Source: Actinopolyspora erythraea (lineage in GTDB: Bacteria > Actinomycetota > Actinomycetes > Mycobacteriales > Pseudonocardiaceae). From it: 64,000 nucleotides of DNA. The notes under the pieces are model-generated. The model searched no databases. It worked only from the letters and a program-made list of their open reading frames with translations, and had not been told where the DNA came from. Position numbers and translations under genes: made by a program. This document shows, in pieces, positions 1-8,753 of this stretch (positions are counted from its first letter, which is position 1; each line of letters begins with the position of its first letter). Location: NCBI RefSeq assembly GCF_002263515.1, contig NZ_CP022752.1, positions 1,054,001 through 1,118,000 on the forward strand, given 5' to 3'.

Positions 1-195
1 CCCTGCATCGAGCGCAACGCCGTGGCCTCGGTCAAGGCGATCACCGCCGCGAGGATGGCGCTGCGCGGCAACGGCAGTCACTTCGTCTCGCTGGACAAGG
101 TCATCAAGACCATGCGGGCCACCGGCGAGGACATGAAGGACAAGTACAAGGAGACCGCCCGGGGCGGGCTCGCCGTGAACGTCATCGAGTGCTGA
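1..195 (+). CDS. sdaA: L-serine dehydratase (L-serine ammonia-lyase), C-terminal part
   Basis: Only the last 64 codons are in the window; the gene begins upstream. L-serine dehydratase deaminates serine to pyruvate and ammonia with an oxygen-sensitive [4Fe-4S] cluster. The visible sequence reads [20 protein letters not shown] near its start and ends [17 protein letters not shown], the near-invariant end of single-chain bacterial SdaA. The leading cysteine matches the conserved PC-IERN cluster-ligand motif, and the final Cys is the C-terminal residue known in the family to reach into the active site. The stop is TGA at 193-195. A hairpin repeat follows 38 nt later. Identification is firm; nothing can be said about the 5' end. 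Confidence 0.93.
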   Translation, partial: PCIERNAVASVKAITAARMALRGNGSHFVSLDKVIKTMRATGEDMKDKYKETARGGLAVNVIEC

Positions 196-223
196 TCCGA
201 TTCCGCCGCCCGGTTGCCGTGAC

Positions 224-358
224 GGTGCGGGTGGCGGAACCTCTCGCGGGCTCTCGCTGTGGGGCCGGAGACATCGAGTAGGTACTACCCAACGTCGGGG
301 CCGTCCTCGCGAGGCACTCGCCGGAGAACCCGCGGGTGGTCGGGCTGCGTGAGTGGGC
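224..358 (+). repeat. 3'-flanking nested-hairpin repeat, copy A
   Basis: This is one of six long copies of a dispersed intergenic element in the window. The recognisable core GGCGGAACCTC begins at 233, 38 nt after the sdaA stop, and the element ends with GAGAACCCGCG and a tail resembling GGGCTGCGTGAGTGGG. Between them lie the family outer arm GGCTCTCGC, the central ATCGAGTAGGTACTACC and a degenerate right arm. In this copy the inner arms are imperfect (GGCC..GAC with GTC..GGCC). Confidence 0.8.
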
Positions 359-652
359 GCAAGCGGCTGGTGCCGCTTGGCGTGGCTCGGTCTTTGCTCG
401 GTCTTTCGGTCCGGGCGGGGACGTTGGTCGCGGGAGCGTGCGTGTCTCGAGCGCGGGAGGCGGGTGCGTCGCGGGGCAGGGCCGCCTCACCGCGTGGGTC
501 GCTACTCACCGGCGGCCCAACGCGGCGAGGCGCCGCCTCACACGCCGGCTACGCGACCACCGCGCCAGAGCCATCGGCCCGGCAACGCGGCGAGAGTCGT
601 GCGGGACGTTCCGCCGAGCGAGTCCCCCGACGACCGGACGACGGCTCCGCGG
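359..652. other. Non-coding stretch between sdaA repeat and SSI gene
   Basis: No convincing gene was found; reading frames here lack ribosome-binding sites and the expected codon bias. A perfect 8-bp stem, CAAGCGGC-TGGT-GCCGCTTG, lies at 360-379 and may act as a terminator for sdaA. The remainder is GC-rich with several short palindromes around GCGGCGAGGCGCCGC (about 522-540). It lies between converging genes. Confidence 0.5.
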
Positions 653-1102
653 TCAGAAGTCGAAGATCTTGTCGGTGTGCGCGCTCATCTCGCACTCGTT
701 GGAGAACGTCTCGCGGTGTTCGACGGGGTGGTTCCGCCAGGTCCCGGTGGCGTGCACGGTCACCGGTCGGTACACCAGCGGGCACATCGGGTCACGCTCC
801 GCGCGGAGCGCGGCGAACTCGCCGCCGGCCTTCGCCAGCCGTTCGCACGCGGCCTCCGCCTTCGGGTGGGTGCCACCCGCCGGTCCGCAGCGCAGGATCG
901 CTGAGTGCGCACGCTCCGCGCGGTCGCCCGGTACGACCCGCAGGCTGAGCACGCTGACTCCCCGGTCGGTTCCGTCCGCCGTCGTCGGGGCGGCGGCTGA
1001 GGCTCCTTCGACGCCCCCGTGCGATGCGGCGGGCACGAGCGAGACCGCGGCGACCGCAGTGGCGGTGAGCAGGGTACGACCGAGCAGTCCGGAAAAGCTC
1101 AT
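653..1102 (-). CDS. Secreted subtilisin-inhibitor-like (SSI) serine protease inhibitor
   Basis: The 149-aa protein has a Sec signal peptide (basic start, hydrophobic LLTATAVAAVSLVPAA around residues 9-30) and then a mature domain of about 110 residues, the normal SSI size. The family signature is clear: two cysteine pairs, the reactive loop around MCPLVYRP, and the C-terminal FSNECEM..T.KIFDF block. In SSI proteins the residue after CP is the P1 site of the substrate-like loop; here it is leucine, not the methionine of the type protein, suggesting inhibition of subtilisin- or chymotrypsin-like proteases. The start at 1102 is chosen over one 36 nt upstream because GAGGAAG lies 6-8 nt before it. 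It appears monocistronic. SSI proteins are typical of streptomycetes and relatives. Confidence 0.9.
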   Translation of the reverse strand: MSFSGLLGRTLLTATAVAAVSLVPAASHGGVEGASAAAPTTADGTDRGVSVLSLRVVPGDRAERAHSAILRCGPAGGTHPKAEAACERLAKAGGEFAALRAERDPMCPLVYRPVTVHATGTWRNHPVEHRETFSNECEMSAHTDKIFDF

Positions 1103-1365
1103 GGTGTGCTTCCTCGCGTACGGGTAGGGGATCGACACACGGCATGCTTACCCGTTGGAGACGGCCTACGCCGCAATCGAGCGGTAATCTCACCGGATCG
1201 AGTTTCCCCCGGTTCGGGGAGTCAGCCACTGGGCGGCGACCGACCTGCGCGGTTCCGCCGGAGCTCGTCGGTCAGCCCGTCCGACGTGTCCGCCTCCCGC
1301 CGGGGACCCTTCGGGCCCTCCGCCCGGGCAGGACCCCGCGCCCGCGACCGAGCGGAGGGCCTCGA

Positions 1366-2091
1366 TCAGACATGATTGCGGATGACCTCGTTGACGGCAC
1401 GCTGGAAGCCGTTGACCAGCACCTGGATCGTCAGTGGGCGCAACTGGTCCGCCGCCGTCCTGACCCTTTCCCGCTCGGACTCCGGGCGCCCCCGCTCCAC
1501 GTAGGGACGCAGCACGTTGGCCGCGAACAGTTCGCGGAGCTCGCCGGCCATCTGCGAGGTGTGCTGCTCCACGATGTGCTTGGCCTGCAACAGCATTTCC
1601 GAGGGCAGCTGGAGCTCGGTGATCTGCAAGCCGACGTTGAGCATCGACGCGCTGGTCAGCCGCAGCCGTTCTTGCCCGCTGTCGTCGGTGATCCGTTCCA
1701 GGATGCCCAACGTCAGCAGCTGCTCGGTCTCCTCGTCGGAGAGCGCGCGTCCGGCCCGGCGGTCCAGCTCCGCCCGGTCGATCTCCTCGGCCTGGTCGCT
1801 CGTCCAGGGGGCCAGCAGCGCGCGTTGCAGTGCCAGCTCCTCGGGGGAAGCGTCCTCGGGGATCCGCTCCAGGTGTCCCTCGATGGCGGTCAGCGTGAAC
1901 CCGAGGTTCTGCAGTTCCCTGATCAGGTCCAGCCGCGCCAAATGGTCCGCCCCGTACAGCCCGACGCGACCGCGCAGTCGGGGTGGTGGCAGCAGGCCGC
2001 GTGACGCGTAGAAGCGCACCGTGCGCACGGTCACGCCGGCCCTGGCGGCCAGCTCGTCGATCGTGAGCTCTTCGTCGACTGTTCGGAGCAT
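1366..2091 (-). CDS. MerR-family transcriptional regulator of fatty-acid catabolism (putative)
   Basis: The 241-aa protein starts with a MerR winged-helix domain (TIDELAARAGVTVRTVRFYA, residues 10-29, then a Y-x2-DH wing at about 45-55) and a dimerisation helix. The remaining 140 residues are an all-helical C-terminal domain without the metal-binding cysteine loop of CueR/ZntR, so the ligand is probably organic, perhaps an acyl-CoA. It is divergent from the racemase/acyl-CoA dehydrogenase genes, and the shared intergenic region holds the motif TGTGACA-N7-TGTAACA between a -35 and a -10, the usual MerR operator position. The same motif precedes fadA at 16.8 kb. The start codon has only a weak ribosome-binding site. 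Family is secure; target assignment is inference. Confidence 0.85.
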   Translation of the reverse strand: MLRTVDEELTIDELAARAGVTVRTVRFYASRGLLPPPRLRGRVGLYGADHLARLDLIRELQNLGFTLTAIEGHLERIPEDASPEELALQRALLAPWTSDQAEEIDRAELDRRAGRALSDEETEQLLTLGILERITDDSGQERLRLTSASMLNVGLQITELQLPSEMLLQAKHIVEQHTSQMAGELRELFAANVLRPYVERGRPESERERVRTAADQLRPLTIQVLVNGFQRAVNEVIRNHV

Positions 2092-2108
2092 GCCCAGCAG
2101 GATACTAC

Positions 2109-2139
2109 TTGACCAATGTGACACCAGAAATGTAACACT
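2109..2139 (+). promoter_or_regulatory. Promoter with putative MerR operator upstream of the racemase gene
   Basis: A -35-like TTGACC (2109-2114) is followed 18 nt later by TAACAC (2133-2138). The long spacer holds TGTGACA (2117-2123), 7 nt, TGTAACA (2131-2137) and then CT. The two halves can also be read as direct repeats AATGTGACAC and AATGTAACAC 14 bp apart. MerR regulators typically bind spacers of 18-20 bp. The same spaced motif recurs at 16785-16807. Confidence 0.65.
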
Positions 2140-2200
2140 AGCTCCGTCGAAATAAGGGTGGTCGCGATCACCCGTGTGTGGAACGAGGGAGCGTGCCGAG

Positions 2201-3364
2201 GTGGCGCAGTCGGCTGAGCGAGCGGGCGGATCCGGCCCGCTGGACGGAGTGCGGGTCGTCGAAGTGGCCGGGCTCGGGCCCGCGCCGTTCTGCGCCATGC
2301 TGCTGGCAGACCTGGGGGCCGACGTGGTGCGGGTCGACCGTCCCGGTGGTGGCGGCGGCGAGGACCTGCTCAACCGGGGCAAGCGATCCGTCCAGCTCGA
2401 TCTCAAGCACCAGCGCGGCCCCGAGGCGCTGCTGGCACTGGCCGAGCGCGCCGACGTCCTGCTGGAGGGGTTCCGGCCCGGCGTCGCGGAGCGGCTCGGC
2501 ATAGGACCCGACCCCTGCTTCGAGCGCAACCCCGCCCTCGTCTACGGGCGCATGACCGGCTGGGGCCAGGACGGTCCGTTGGCGCGGACCGCGGGGCACG
2601 ACATCGACTACATCGCGCTCAGCGGCGTGCTGCACGCGATCGGCGACGCGGACGGCCCGCCCCGGCCACCGGTGAACCTGCTCGGGGACTTCGGTGGCGG
2701 CGCGATGTACCTGGCGGTGGGGGTGCTGGCCGCCCTGCTGCGAGCTCGTGCCGGAGGGGGCGGGCAGGTGGTCGACGCCTCCATCGTGGACGGATCGGCC
2801 CATCTGGCCACCATGCTCCACGGCATGCTCGCCACCGGCGGTTGGAGCACCGAGCGCGGTACCAACCTGCTCGACGGCGGAGCACCGTTCTACGACGTCT
2901 ACGCCACCTCCGACGGGCGGTACATGGCGGTCGGCGCGCTCGAACCGCAGTTCTACGAGCGGCTGCTGGAAGGCCTGGGGCTGTCCGGCGAGCTGCCCGA
3001 CCGCGACGACCCCGCCAACTGGCCCGAGATCCGCGAGCGGCTCACCGAGACCTTCGCGAGCGGGACCGCACGGCACTGGACCGAGGTCTTCGAGGGCTCC
3101 GACGCCTGCGTGACCCAGGTGCTGTCGATGACCGAGGCCGCCGCGCACCCCCACGTGCGAGCCAGGAACACCCTCGTCGAGTCCGGCGGGGTGACGCAGC
3201 CCGCGGCCGCTCCCCGGTTCTCCCGCACCCCCGCCCCGCCCCCGGGCGGCGTCGCCGAGCCGGGAGCACACAGCGGTCGGGTACTGCGGGACTGGCGGGT
3301 CGCCGACCGCGAAGCCCTGCTCTCCTCCGGTGCCGTGCACGGAGAGCTCGGCGAACACTCCTGA
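2201..3364 (+). CDS. mcr: Alpha-methylacyl-CoA racemase (CaiB/BaiF family)
   Basis: This 387-aa family III CoA-transferase-fold enzyme epimerises the alpha-methyl carbon of branched acyl-CoAs so that beta-oxidation can continue. It carries the racemase-specific block GRMTGWGQDGP followed by GHDIDYIALSGVLHAIG, with the catalytic His at about residue 133. The second catalytic residue is the Asp of NLLGDFGGG (about 164), and the Glu of GALEPQFYE (about 248) matches the third. These features resemble Mycobacterium tuberculosis MCR more than carnitine CoA-transferases. GTG at 2201 is preferred because GAGGGA sits 10 nt upstream; GTG at 2174 is possible. It is followed after 74 nt by an acyl-CoA dehydrogenase in the same direction and probably shares the MerR-controlled promoter. 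Confidence 0.9.
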   Translation: MAQSAERAGGSGPLDGVRVVEVAGLGPAPFCAMLLADLGADVVRVDRPGGGGGEDLLNRGKRSVQLDLKHQRGPEALLALAERADVLLEGFRPGVAERLGIGPDPCFERNPALVYGRMTGWGQDGPLARTAGHDIDYIALSGVLHAIGDADGPPRPPVNLLGDFGGGAMYLAVGVLAALLRARAGGGGQVVDASIVDGSAHLATMLHGMLATGGWSTERGTNLLDGGAPFYDVYATSDGRYMAVGALEPQFYERLLEGLGLSGELPDRDDPANWPEIRERLTETFASGTARHWTEVFEGSDACVTQVLSMTEAAAHPHVRARNTLVESGGVTQPAAAPRFSRTPAPPPGGVAEPGAHSGRVLRDWRVADREALLSSGAVHGELGEHS

Positions 3365-3438
3365 CCCGCCGCGACGACCGAGGCCCGAGGGACCGAGACC
3401 GTCCGGTTCCCCAGCACACCGAAAGGAACGTGAGTCGA

Positions 3439-4581
<1,143 letters not shown>

Positions 4582-4686
4582 GAGGCTGTAACCGGGGCCG
4601 CTGGCTCCGTGCTCCCGTTCCTCGCGGGCACGCAGCCGGCGGCCGGTAAACCGCCCAGTGACCCAGGCACCGACGGAGGTTCGGCC

Positions 4687-5838
4687 ATGGACTGGATCGT
4701 CGCCCCGGACGCGGCCGAGTGGCAGCTGGCCGACACGTTGCCCTCGGCACTGGGGGCGATGGGAACCGCGGGGTTCACCGACCGGATCGGACTTCCCGAG
4801 TGCTCCTCCGCCGCGGTGCTGCTGATCGACGGGCTCGGCTGGCGGCTGTTGCGCGAGTACGCCGCCGATGCCCCGACGCTGACCGAGCTGGACACCGCCA
4901 GGCCGGGTGCGGCCGGTTTCCCCACCACCACCGCGACCAGCATCGCTTCGTTGGGAACCGGCTGCTGTTCCGGGGAGCACGGAGTGGTCGGCTACTCCTT
5001 CGCCGAGCCGGGGGGAGCACTGCTGCGGCCGCTGTCGTGGACCAGGCGGAACGGCTCCGGTCAGGACACGAGCATGCTCGCCTCGTGGCCTCCCGAAGAG
5101 GTGCAGCCGAAGCGGACCGTGCCGCAGCGCGCCGTGGCGGCCGGGGTCGACACCCGGCTGGTCGTGCCCGCCGAGTTCGAGGGAACCGGGCTGACCAGGG
5201 CGGCGCTGCGGGGCGGCGACGTCCGGGGGGTCCACGCCCTCGGGGATCTGGCCGCCCAGCTGCTCGCGGCGATGGCGGAGCCCGCTCCCGTGCTGTGCTA
5301 CGGCTACCACGGCCAGCTGGACATGCTGGGCCACGTTCACGGGCCGGGTTCGCCGCCCTGGCGGATGCAGCTGCGCCAGGTGGACCGGCTGGTGGAATCG
5401 GTCGCGGAGCGGCTGCCCGCCGGTAGCCAGCTGCTCGTGGTGGCCGATCACGGCATGGTGCCCTCCGATCCCGACCGAGCGCCGGACTTCGACACCGACG
5501 AAGAACTCGCCAGGGGGGTTCGGTTGGTGGGTGGCGAGGTACGTGTGCGGCACGTCTACACCGAACCGGGGGCCACGCCGGACGTGCTGGCCACCTGGCG
5601 GGAGAAGCTCGGCTCCGACGCCGTGGTGGTCACGGCGGAGGAAGCCGTCGAGGCAGGCTGGTTCGGAGCGGTGATCTCCGAGGGGGTTCGTGCCAGGATC
5701 GGTGACGTGATCGCCCTGGCACGCCACAATGGAGTGATCCGCTCGTCGGCCGAGCCGAACGCCGCCGTGCTGCTGGGGCAGCACGGTTCGCTGACCGCCG
5801 ACGAGCAGTACGTCCCACTGCTGTTGGCGCGAGGTTGA
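4687..5838 (+). CDS. Alkaline-phosphatase-fold phosphodiesterase/nucleotide pyrophosphatase family protein
   Basis: The 383-aa protein belongs to the type I phosphodiesterase/nucleotide pyrophosphatase group. Visible two-metal-site elements are the Asp of AVLLIDGLGW (about residue 45), the nucleophile Thr region GFPTTTATSIASLGTG (about 77-92), the D-x3-H cluster GQLDMLGHVH (about 215) and VVADHGMV near residue 255. No signal peptide is seen, so it is probably cytoplasmic. The substrate is unknown. GGAGG lies 6 nt before ATG 4687. It follows the acyl-CoA dehydrogenase by 105 nt and overlaps the start region of the next gene, so it may be a separate two-gene unit. Confidence 0.85.
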   Translation: MDWIVAPDAAEWQLADTLPSALGAMGTAGFTDRIGLPECSSAAVLLIDGLGWRLLREYAADAPTLTELDTARPGAAGFPTTTATSIASLGTGCCSGEHGVVGYSFAEPGGALLRPLSWTRRNGSGQDTSMLASWPPEEVQPKRTVPQRAVAAGVDTRLVVPAEFEGTGLTRAALRGGDVRGVHALGDLAAQLLAAMAEPAPVLCYGYHGQLDMLGHVHGPGSPPWRMQLRQVDRLVESVAERLPAGSQLLVVADHGMVPSDPDRAPDFDTDEELARGVRLVGGEVRVRHVYTEPGATPDVLATWREKLGSDAVVVTAEEAVEAGWFGAVISEGVRARIGDVIALARHNGVIRSSAEPNAAVLLGQHGSLTADEQYVPLLLARG

Positions 5839-5843
5839 TGCCG

Positions 5844-6728
5844 ATGTCACGTCCCGGTCGCACGCGCGGACTCGATCCGCTGGGCAAGTACGCACGGCTG
5901 CGGTTGATCCAGCGGCTGGACCCGGAGCGCGAGCACACGCTGATCTACCGCATATCGGCGGGACTGGAGTTCCCCTGGGACTACACGCGCGCGCTGGAGC
6001 TGGCGCTGTTCCGCACCTTCTGCGTGCCCAGCATCTCCGAACTGCTGCGGCAGACCGGCGAGTTCGCGTGCAGGGCGCAGAAGCGCTACGACGACACCTC
6101 GATACTGATGGAGGAGATGGGCAGGCACGGTTACGACTCGCAGCGGGGAAAGCAGGCGCTGCGCATGGTGAACCGGATGCACGGCCGCTACGACATCAGC
6201 AACGACGACATGCTCTACGTGCTGTCCACGTTCATCTACGAACCGATCAGGTGGATCGACGCCTACGGCTGGCGCCCGTTGAGCGACCACGAGCGAACGG
6301 CGGCGTACTGGCACTACCATCAGATCGGGATGCGGATGGGGATACGCGGGATTCCGGGCTACGAGGAGTTCGACCGGTTCAACCGCGACTACGAGGCCGA
6401 GCACTTCAGGTACGCCGAGAGCAACCGCGAGGTCGGCCACGACAACCTGGCGATGGTCTGCGCCTGGTTCCCGAAGCCGCTGCGCGGGCTGGCCCGCCGT
6501 GGTTTCATCGCCGGGCTGGAACCCGCGATGCGCACGGCGTTCGGATTCCCCGAACCGAGGCAGTGGGAGACGCGGGTCGTGACCGCGGCGCTGCGGCTGC
6601 ACGGCAAGGCCGAGCGCCTGCTGCCCGCGCGCCAGGTCAGCAGGTTGGGGCGGGGCAGGAAGCTGAGCTACCCCGGTTATCCGAACGGCTACCGGCTCGG
6701 GGATCTCGGTGCGCTGCCGGACCGGTGA
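5844..6728 (+). CDS. MpaB/Lcp-like (DUF2236) oxygenase family protein
   Basis: The 294-aa mainly helical protein belongs to the family containing fungal MpaB and, more distantly, the haem-dependent rubber oxygenase Lcp. Recognisable blocks are the N-terminal EFPWDYTRALELALFRTF, the central HGRYDISNDDMLYVLSTFIYEPIRWID (about residues 112-138) and RWIDAYGWRPLSDHE. Histidines in MNRMHGRYD and AYWHYHQIG are candidates for haem ligation, which cannot be proved from sequence. ATG 5844 is chosen because GAGG lies 9 nt upstream; ATG 5838 overlaps the previous stop (TGATG). No signal peptide is apparent. With the neighbouring racemase and dehydrogenase, an oxidative role on an isoprenoid, sterol or branched lipid is plausible but unproven. 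Confidence 0.75.
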   Translation: MSRPGRTRGLDPLGKYARLRLIQRLDPEREHTLIYRISAGLEFPWDYTRALELALFRTFCVPSISELLRQTGEFACRAQKRYDDTSILMEEMGRHGYDSQRGKQALRMVNRMHGRYDISNDDMLYVLSTFIYEPIRWIDAYGWRPLSDHERTAAYWHYHQIGMRMGIRGIPGYEEFDRFNRDYEAEHFRYAESNREVGHDNLAMVCAWFPKPLRGLARRGFIAGLEPAMRTAFGFPEPRQWETRVVTAALRLHGKAERLLPARQVSRLGRGRKLSYPGYPNGYRLGDLGALPDR

Positions 6729-6799
6729 GCGGTGACCGTCCGGTGAGCCGCGCGAGGGTGGCCGAGTCGGCCGCGCTGCTTCGCGGTAGCCGGGCGAGT

Positions 6800-6836
6800 C
6801 CCGAGTGGGGGAGCGGTGGGAGGTTCCCCACTCGGG
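6800..6836. terminator. Hairpin between converging genes
   Basis: A perfect 11-bp inverted repeat, CCCGAGTGGGG (6800-6810) and CCCCACTCGGG (6826-6836), has a 15-nt loop. It lies between the MpaB-like gene (plus) and the membrane-protein gene (minus), so it could stop transcripts from both sides. Confidence 0.7.
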
Positions 6837-6861
6837 GGAGCCTCGTGTCCGGACCGGAGTC

Positions 6862-7223
6862 CTACCAGATCGCGAACAGGTTGATCGGCATGATGATCAG
6901 GTAGACGAACCCGGACAGTATCATGACCACCTTCAGCGTGCCCTTGGCTTGGCGAGATTGGCCAGGATGTTGTCGGAGTTCCCGGAGATTTCGCCCGCGT
7001 TCAGGTAGGCGATCAGAAACAGCAGGTCGAACACCCAACCGGCCACGAGCGCGGTGTTGAGCACCGGGCTCCAGGTGGCACCGCTCGCCCCGTAGTCCAG
7101 GTTCAGCTCCGTTATCGTGGCGACCAGCGCGACGCAGACCACGAAGAGGACGCCGGTGGCAACGCAGAACGGTGCCGACCTGTCCTCGCGCCGCTTCGGC
7201 TCGTTCGTCTTGACCTTCACCAT
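6862..7223 (-). pseudogene. Small membrane protein, apparently frameshifted before its third helix
   Basis: The open frame from ATG 7223 (AAAGGA 5 nt upstream) encodes 96 residues with two membrane helices (about 20-38 and 55-74) and stops at 6933 after LANLAKPRAR. A +1 change at about 6945 would continue as AKGTLKVVMILSGFVYLIIM and end INLFAIW at 6862, adding a third hydrophobic helix with normal codon bias. The sequence reads gccaagccaaggg where gccaagGccaaggg would restore the frame, so one G is missing. This may be a real mutation or a sequencing error. It is the last gene of the minus-strand block with the WXG-type protein, 41 nt after the upstream gene. Family and function are not recognised. 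Confidence 0.6.
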
Positions 7224-7264
7224 GGAATTCCTTTACGTGGGCCAGTCCGGCGGTGGGACCTTTT

Positions 7265-7981
7265 TTAGCGAATCAGCTCGTTGAGTCTCCGGGCGTGCTT
7301 GTCGGCGTGTCCGGTCTCGATTATCACGTTGGATCCGTCGAAAAAATCGAACCGGAGGAACTCTCGGCGAGGTACAGATCTTCCCAGGTAGGAGGATCCG
7401 AAATTTCGGATCTCGTTCAGTGTGATCTCGTAGAACGAGATCATTTTGCCTTTTCCGTGTCGGTGTGACAACTCGCTCGCGGTTTCCTGGGCGTGCCGGG
7501 CCATTCGTCGCGCTTTGTCGAGAAGTCCTGACGAACCCGATTCGGCGCTTTGCTCCGCTGTGGCGATCAGGCTCGCGTCCAGCACCAGCGCCAGCCGTTC
7601 GTTGGTAGCGAGCATTTCCGGATGGCCATGCGAGGCGGCCAGGTGATCGGCGAAACGGATCGACTCGTTGTCGGGGTGTTTCGCCGTAGCCCAGCAGTGA
7701 ATTGCGGGGTCATCGGCCCATTCGTCGGTCAGGAACCTTCGCTCGGTTACCACGCTGGAGGGAAGCCGCCACTCGGATGAGTCCCCTTTGACCGTGTCGG
7801 TGACCCCGAGCGGTGTGTGGGGAGCCCGCAACAGATCGCCCACGAACGAGGCCGCATGTGCTTCCGGAGCGGGCTTCTGCCAGATGAGCTCCTCTCCTGG
7901 GGTCAACCAGCTCGCGGCGAGGGACTCGTATCTCCTCACCATATCGTCTATCTCTTTTTGCGAGTCCTTGTCCAACGACAT
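7265..7981 (-). CDS. Conserved hypothetical protein with PH-like C-terminal domain
   Basis: The 238-aa soluble protein has no signal peptide. Its N-terminal half is helical. The C-terminal half alternates beta-strand-like segments (MISFYEITLNEIRNF, then EFLRFDFFDGSNVIIET) and ends in a helix (HADKHARRLNELI), the outline of a bacterial PH-like or GRAM-like domain. TNERLALVLDA in its middle parallels TSQRLAVLVPE of the gene just upstream, so the two look like diverged paralogues. The spacing to that gene is 1 nt, with GAGGA before ATG 7981. Codons are visibly less G/C-biased than in surrounding housekeeping genes, hinting at acquisition. Function is unknown; the assignment rests on pattern, not on a named family. 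Confidence 0.6.
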   Translation of the reverse strand: MSLDKDSQKEIDDMVRRYESLAASWLTPGEELIWQKPAPEAHAASFVGDLLRAPHTPLGVTDTVKGDSSEWRLPSSVVTERRFLTDEWADDPAIHCWATAKHPDNESIRFADHLAASHGHPEMLATNERLALVLDASLIATAEQSAESGSSGLLDKARRMARHAQETASELSHRHGKGKMISFYEITLNEIRNFGSSYLGRSVPRREFLRFDFFDGSNVIIETGHADKHARRLNELIR

Positions 7982-7982
7982 G

Positions 7983-8744
7983 TCAGGATTTTCCTCGAGT
8001 CATTTCGAGCATCTGCTCGGCGGCCGGTTCGGGTTTGTAAAAATCGAATCCGGATCCGTCGAACAGTGTCGTCCGAAAGCACTTTCGTGGCTCAGATGTG
8101 TGCGCGTCTCCCGGAGTCCTGTCGACGATCGCCACGTCACTGATTTTCGAAACCGGTACTTCGAGGAAGCTGGAGAGGTTGTCCGGTTCTGATTGACGTT
8201 CCGGTGTTCCTTCGGACTTCCGCATGTTCTTGCCGACTCGGGCGAGGGCACCGCGCACCATGCCGGAAGTGTTTGAATCCCGGGGGCTCCCGTTCTCCGG
8301 TACCAGGACCGCGAGTCGCTGTGAGGTGAGGATCCAGTCGCCGGCCAGTTTGTCGAGGTTGAGTTTGTCGCTTCCCATCAGTCGTGCCAGCTCGTGCTGT
8401 GACAGCAGGCGTGCCGCCTCGCTGTCCGGGCCCGGTCCGAACACGGTGACATCGGGGAGCTCGGGAACCGAGTTGTTTCGCTGCTCGTTGCCGCCGCCCA
8501 TCCAGTCACCACTCGCGACCGATACCCCTACTTCCAACGCGGCACCACCAGCGCTGCCCGCGGCTCGTTTGATCCCTTGGCCCAGTCGTTTGCCCCAACC
8601 GGGCAGTGGGCTGCCCGTGGAGTCGAGTCCTGCCACGTCGTAGCGGACCGACTGCTGCGCGAACACCCAGCGGATCGCTTCCTCGGGATGGCACCAGGTG
8701 GCGCGTGCCTCCAGCGATCTGGGCAGTGGGGAGTCCAAACCCAT
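7983..8744 (-). CDS. Conserved hypothetical protein with PH-like C-terminal domain, paralogue of its neighbour
   Basis: The 253-aa soluble protein has no signal peptide. A Gly/Ala-rich middle (GWGKRLGQGIKRAAGSAGGA, about residues 50-70) is followed by DWILTSQRLAVLVPE, SFLEVPVSKISDVAIVDRT and CFRTTLFDGSGFDFYKPEP. The strand-strand-helix layout parallels the downstream neighbour, notably the shared FDGS turn, and suggests a PH-like domain. GAGGAG lies 6 nt before ATG 8744. It follows the WXG-type gene by 9 nt and precedes its paralogue by 1 nt, so the three are almost certainly cotranscribed. Possible roles are chaperone, immunity or membrane-adaptor partner of the WXG-type protein; none is shown by the sequence. 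Confidence 0.6.
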   Translation of the reverse strand: MGLDSPLPRSLEARATWCHPEEAIRWVFAQQSVRYDVAGLDSTGSPLPGWGKRLGQGIKRAAGSAGGAALEVGVSVASGDWMGGGNEQRNNSVPELPDVTVFGPGPDSEAARLLSQHELARLMGSDKLNLDKLAGDWILTSQRLAVLVPENGSPRDSNTSGMVRGALARVGKNMRKSEGTPERQSEPDNLSSFLEVPVSKISDVAIVDRTPGDAHTSEPRKCFRTTLFDGSGFDFYKPEPAAEQMLEMTRGKS

Positions 8745-8753
8745 CCGTTCTCC

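Noticed and set aside
259..1127. Long overlapping frames on the plus strand across 259-1127
   Set aside because: They run antisense to the SSI gene or through the repeat, are Arg/Ser/Pro-rich and lack ribosome-binding sites; they are typical high-GC shadow frames.
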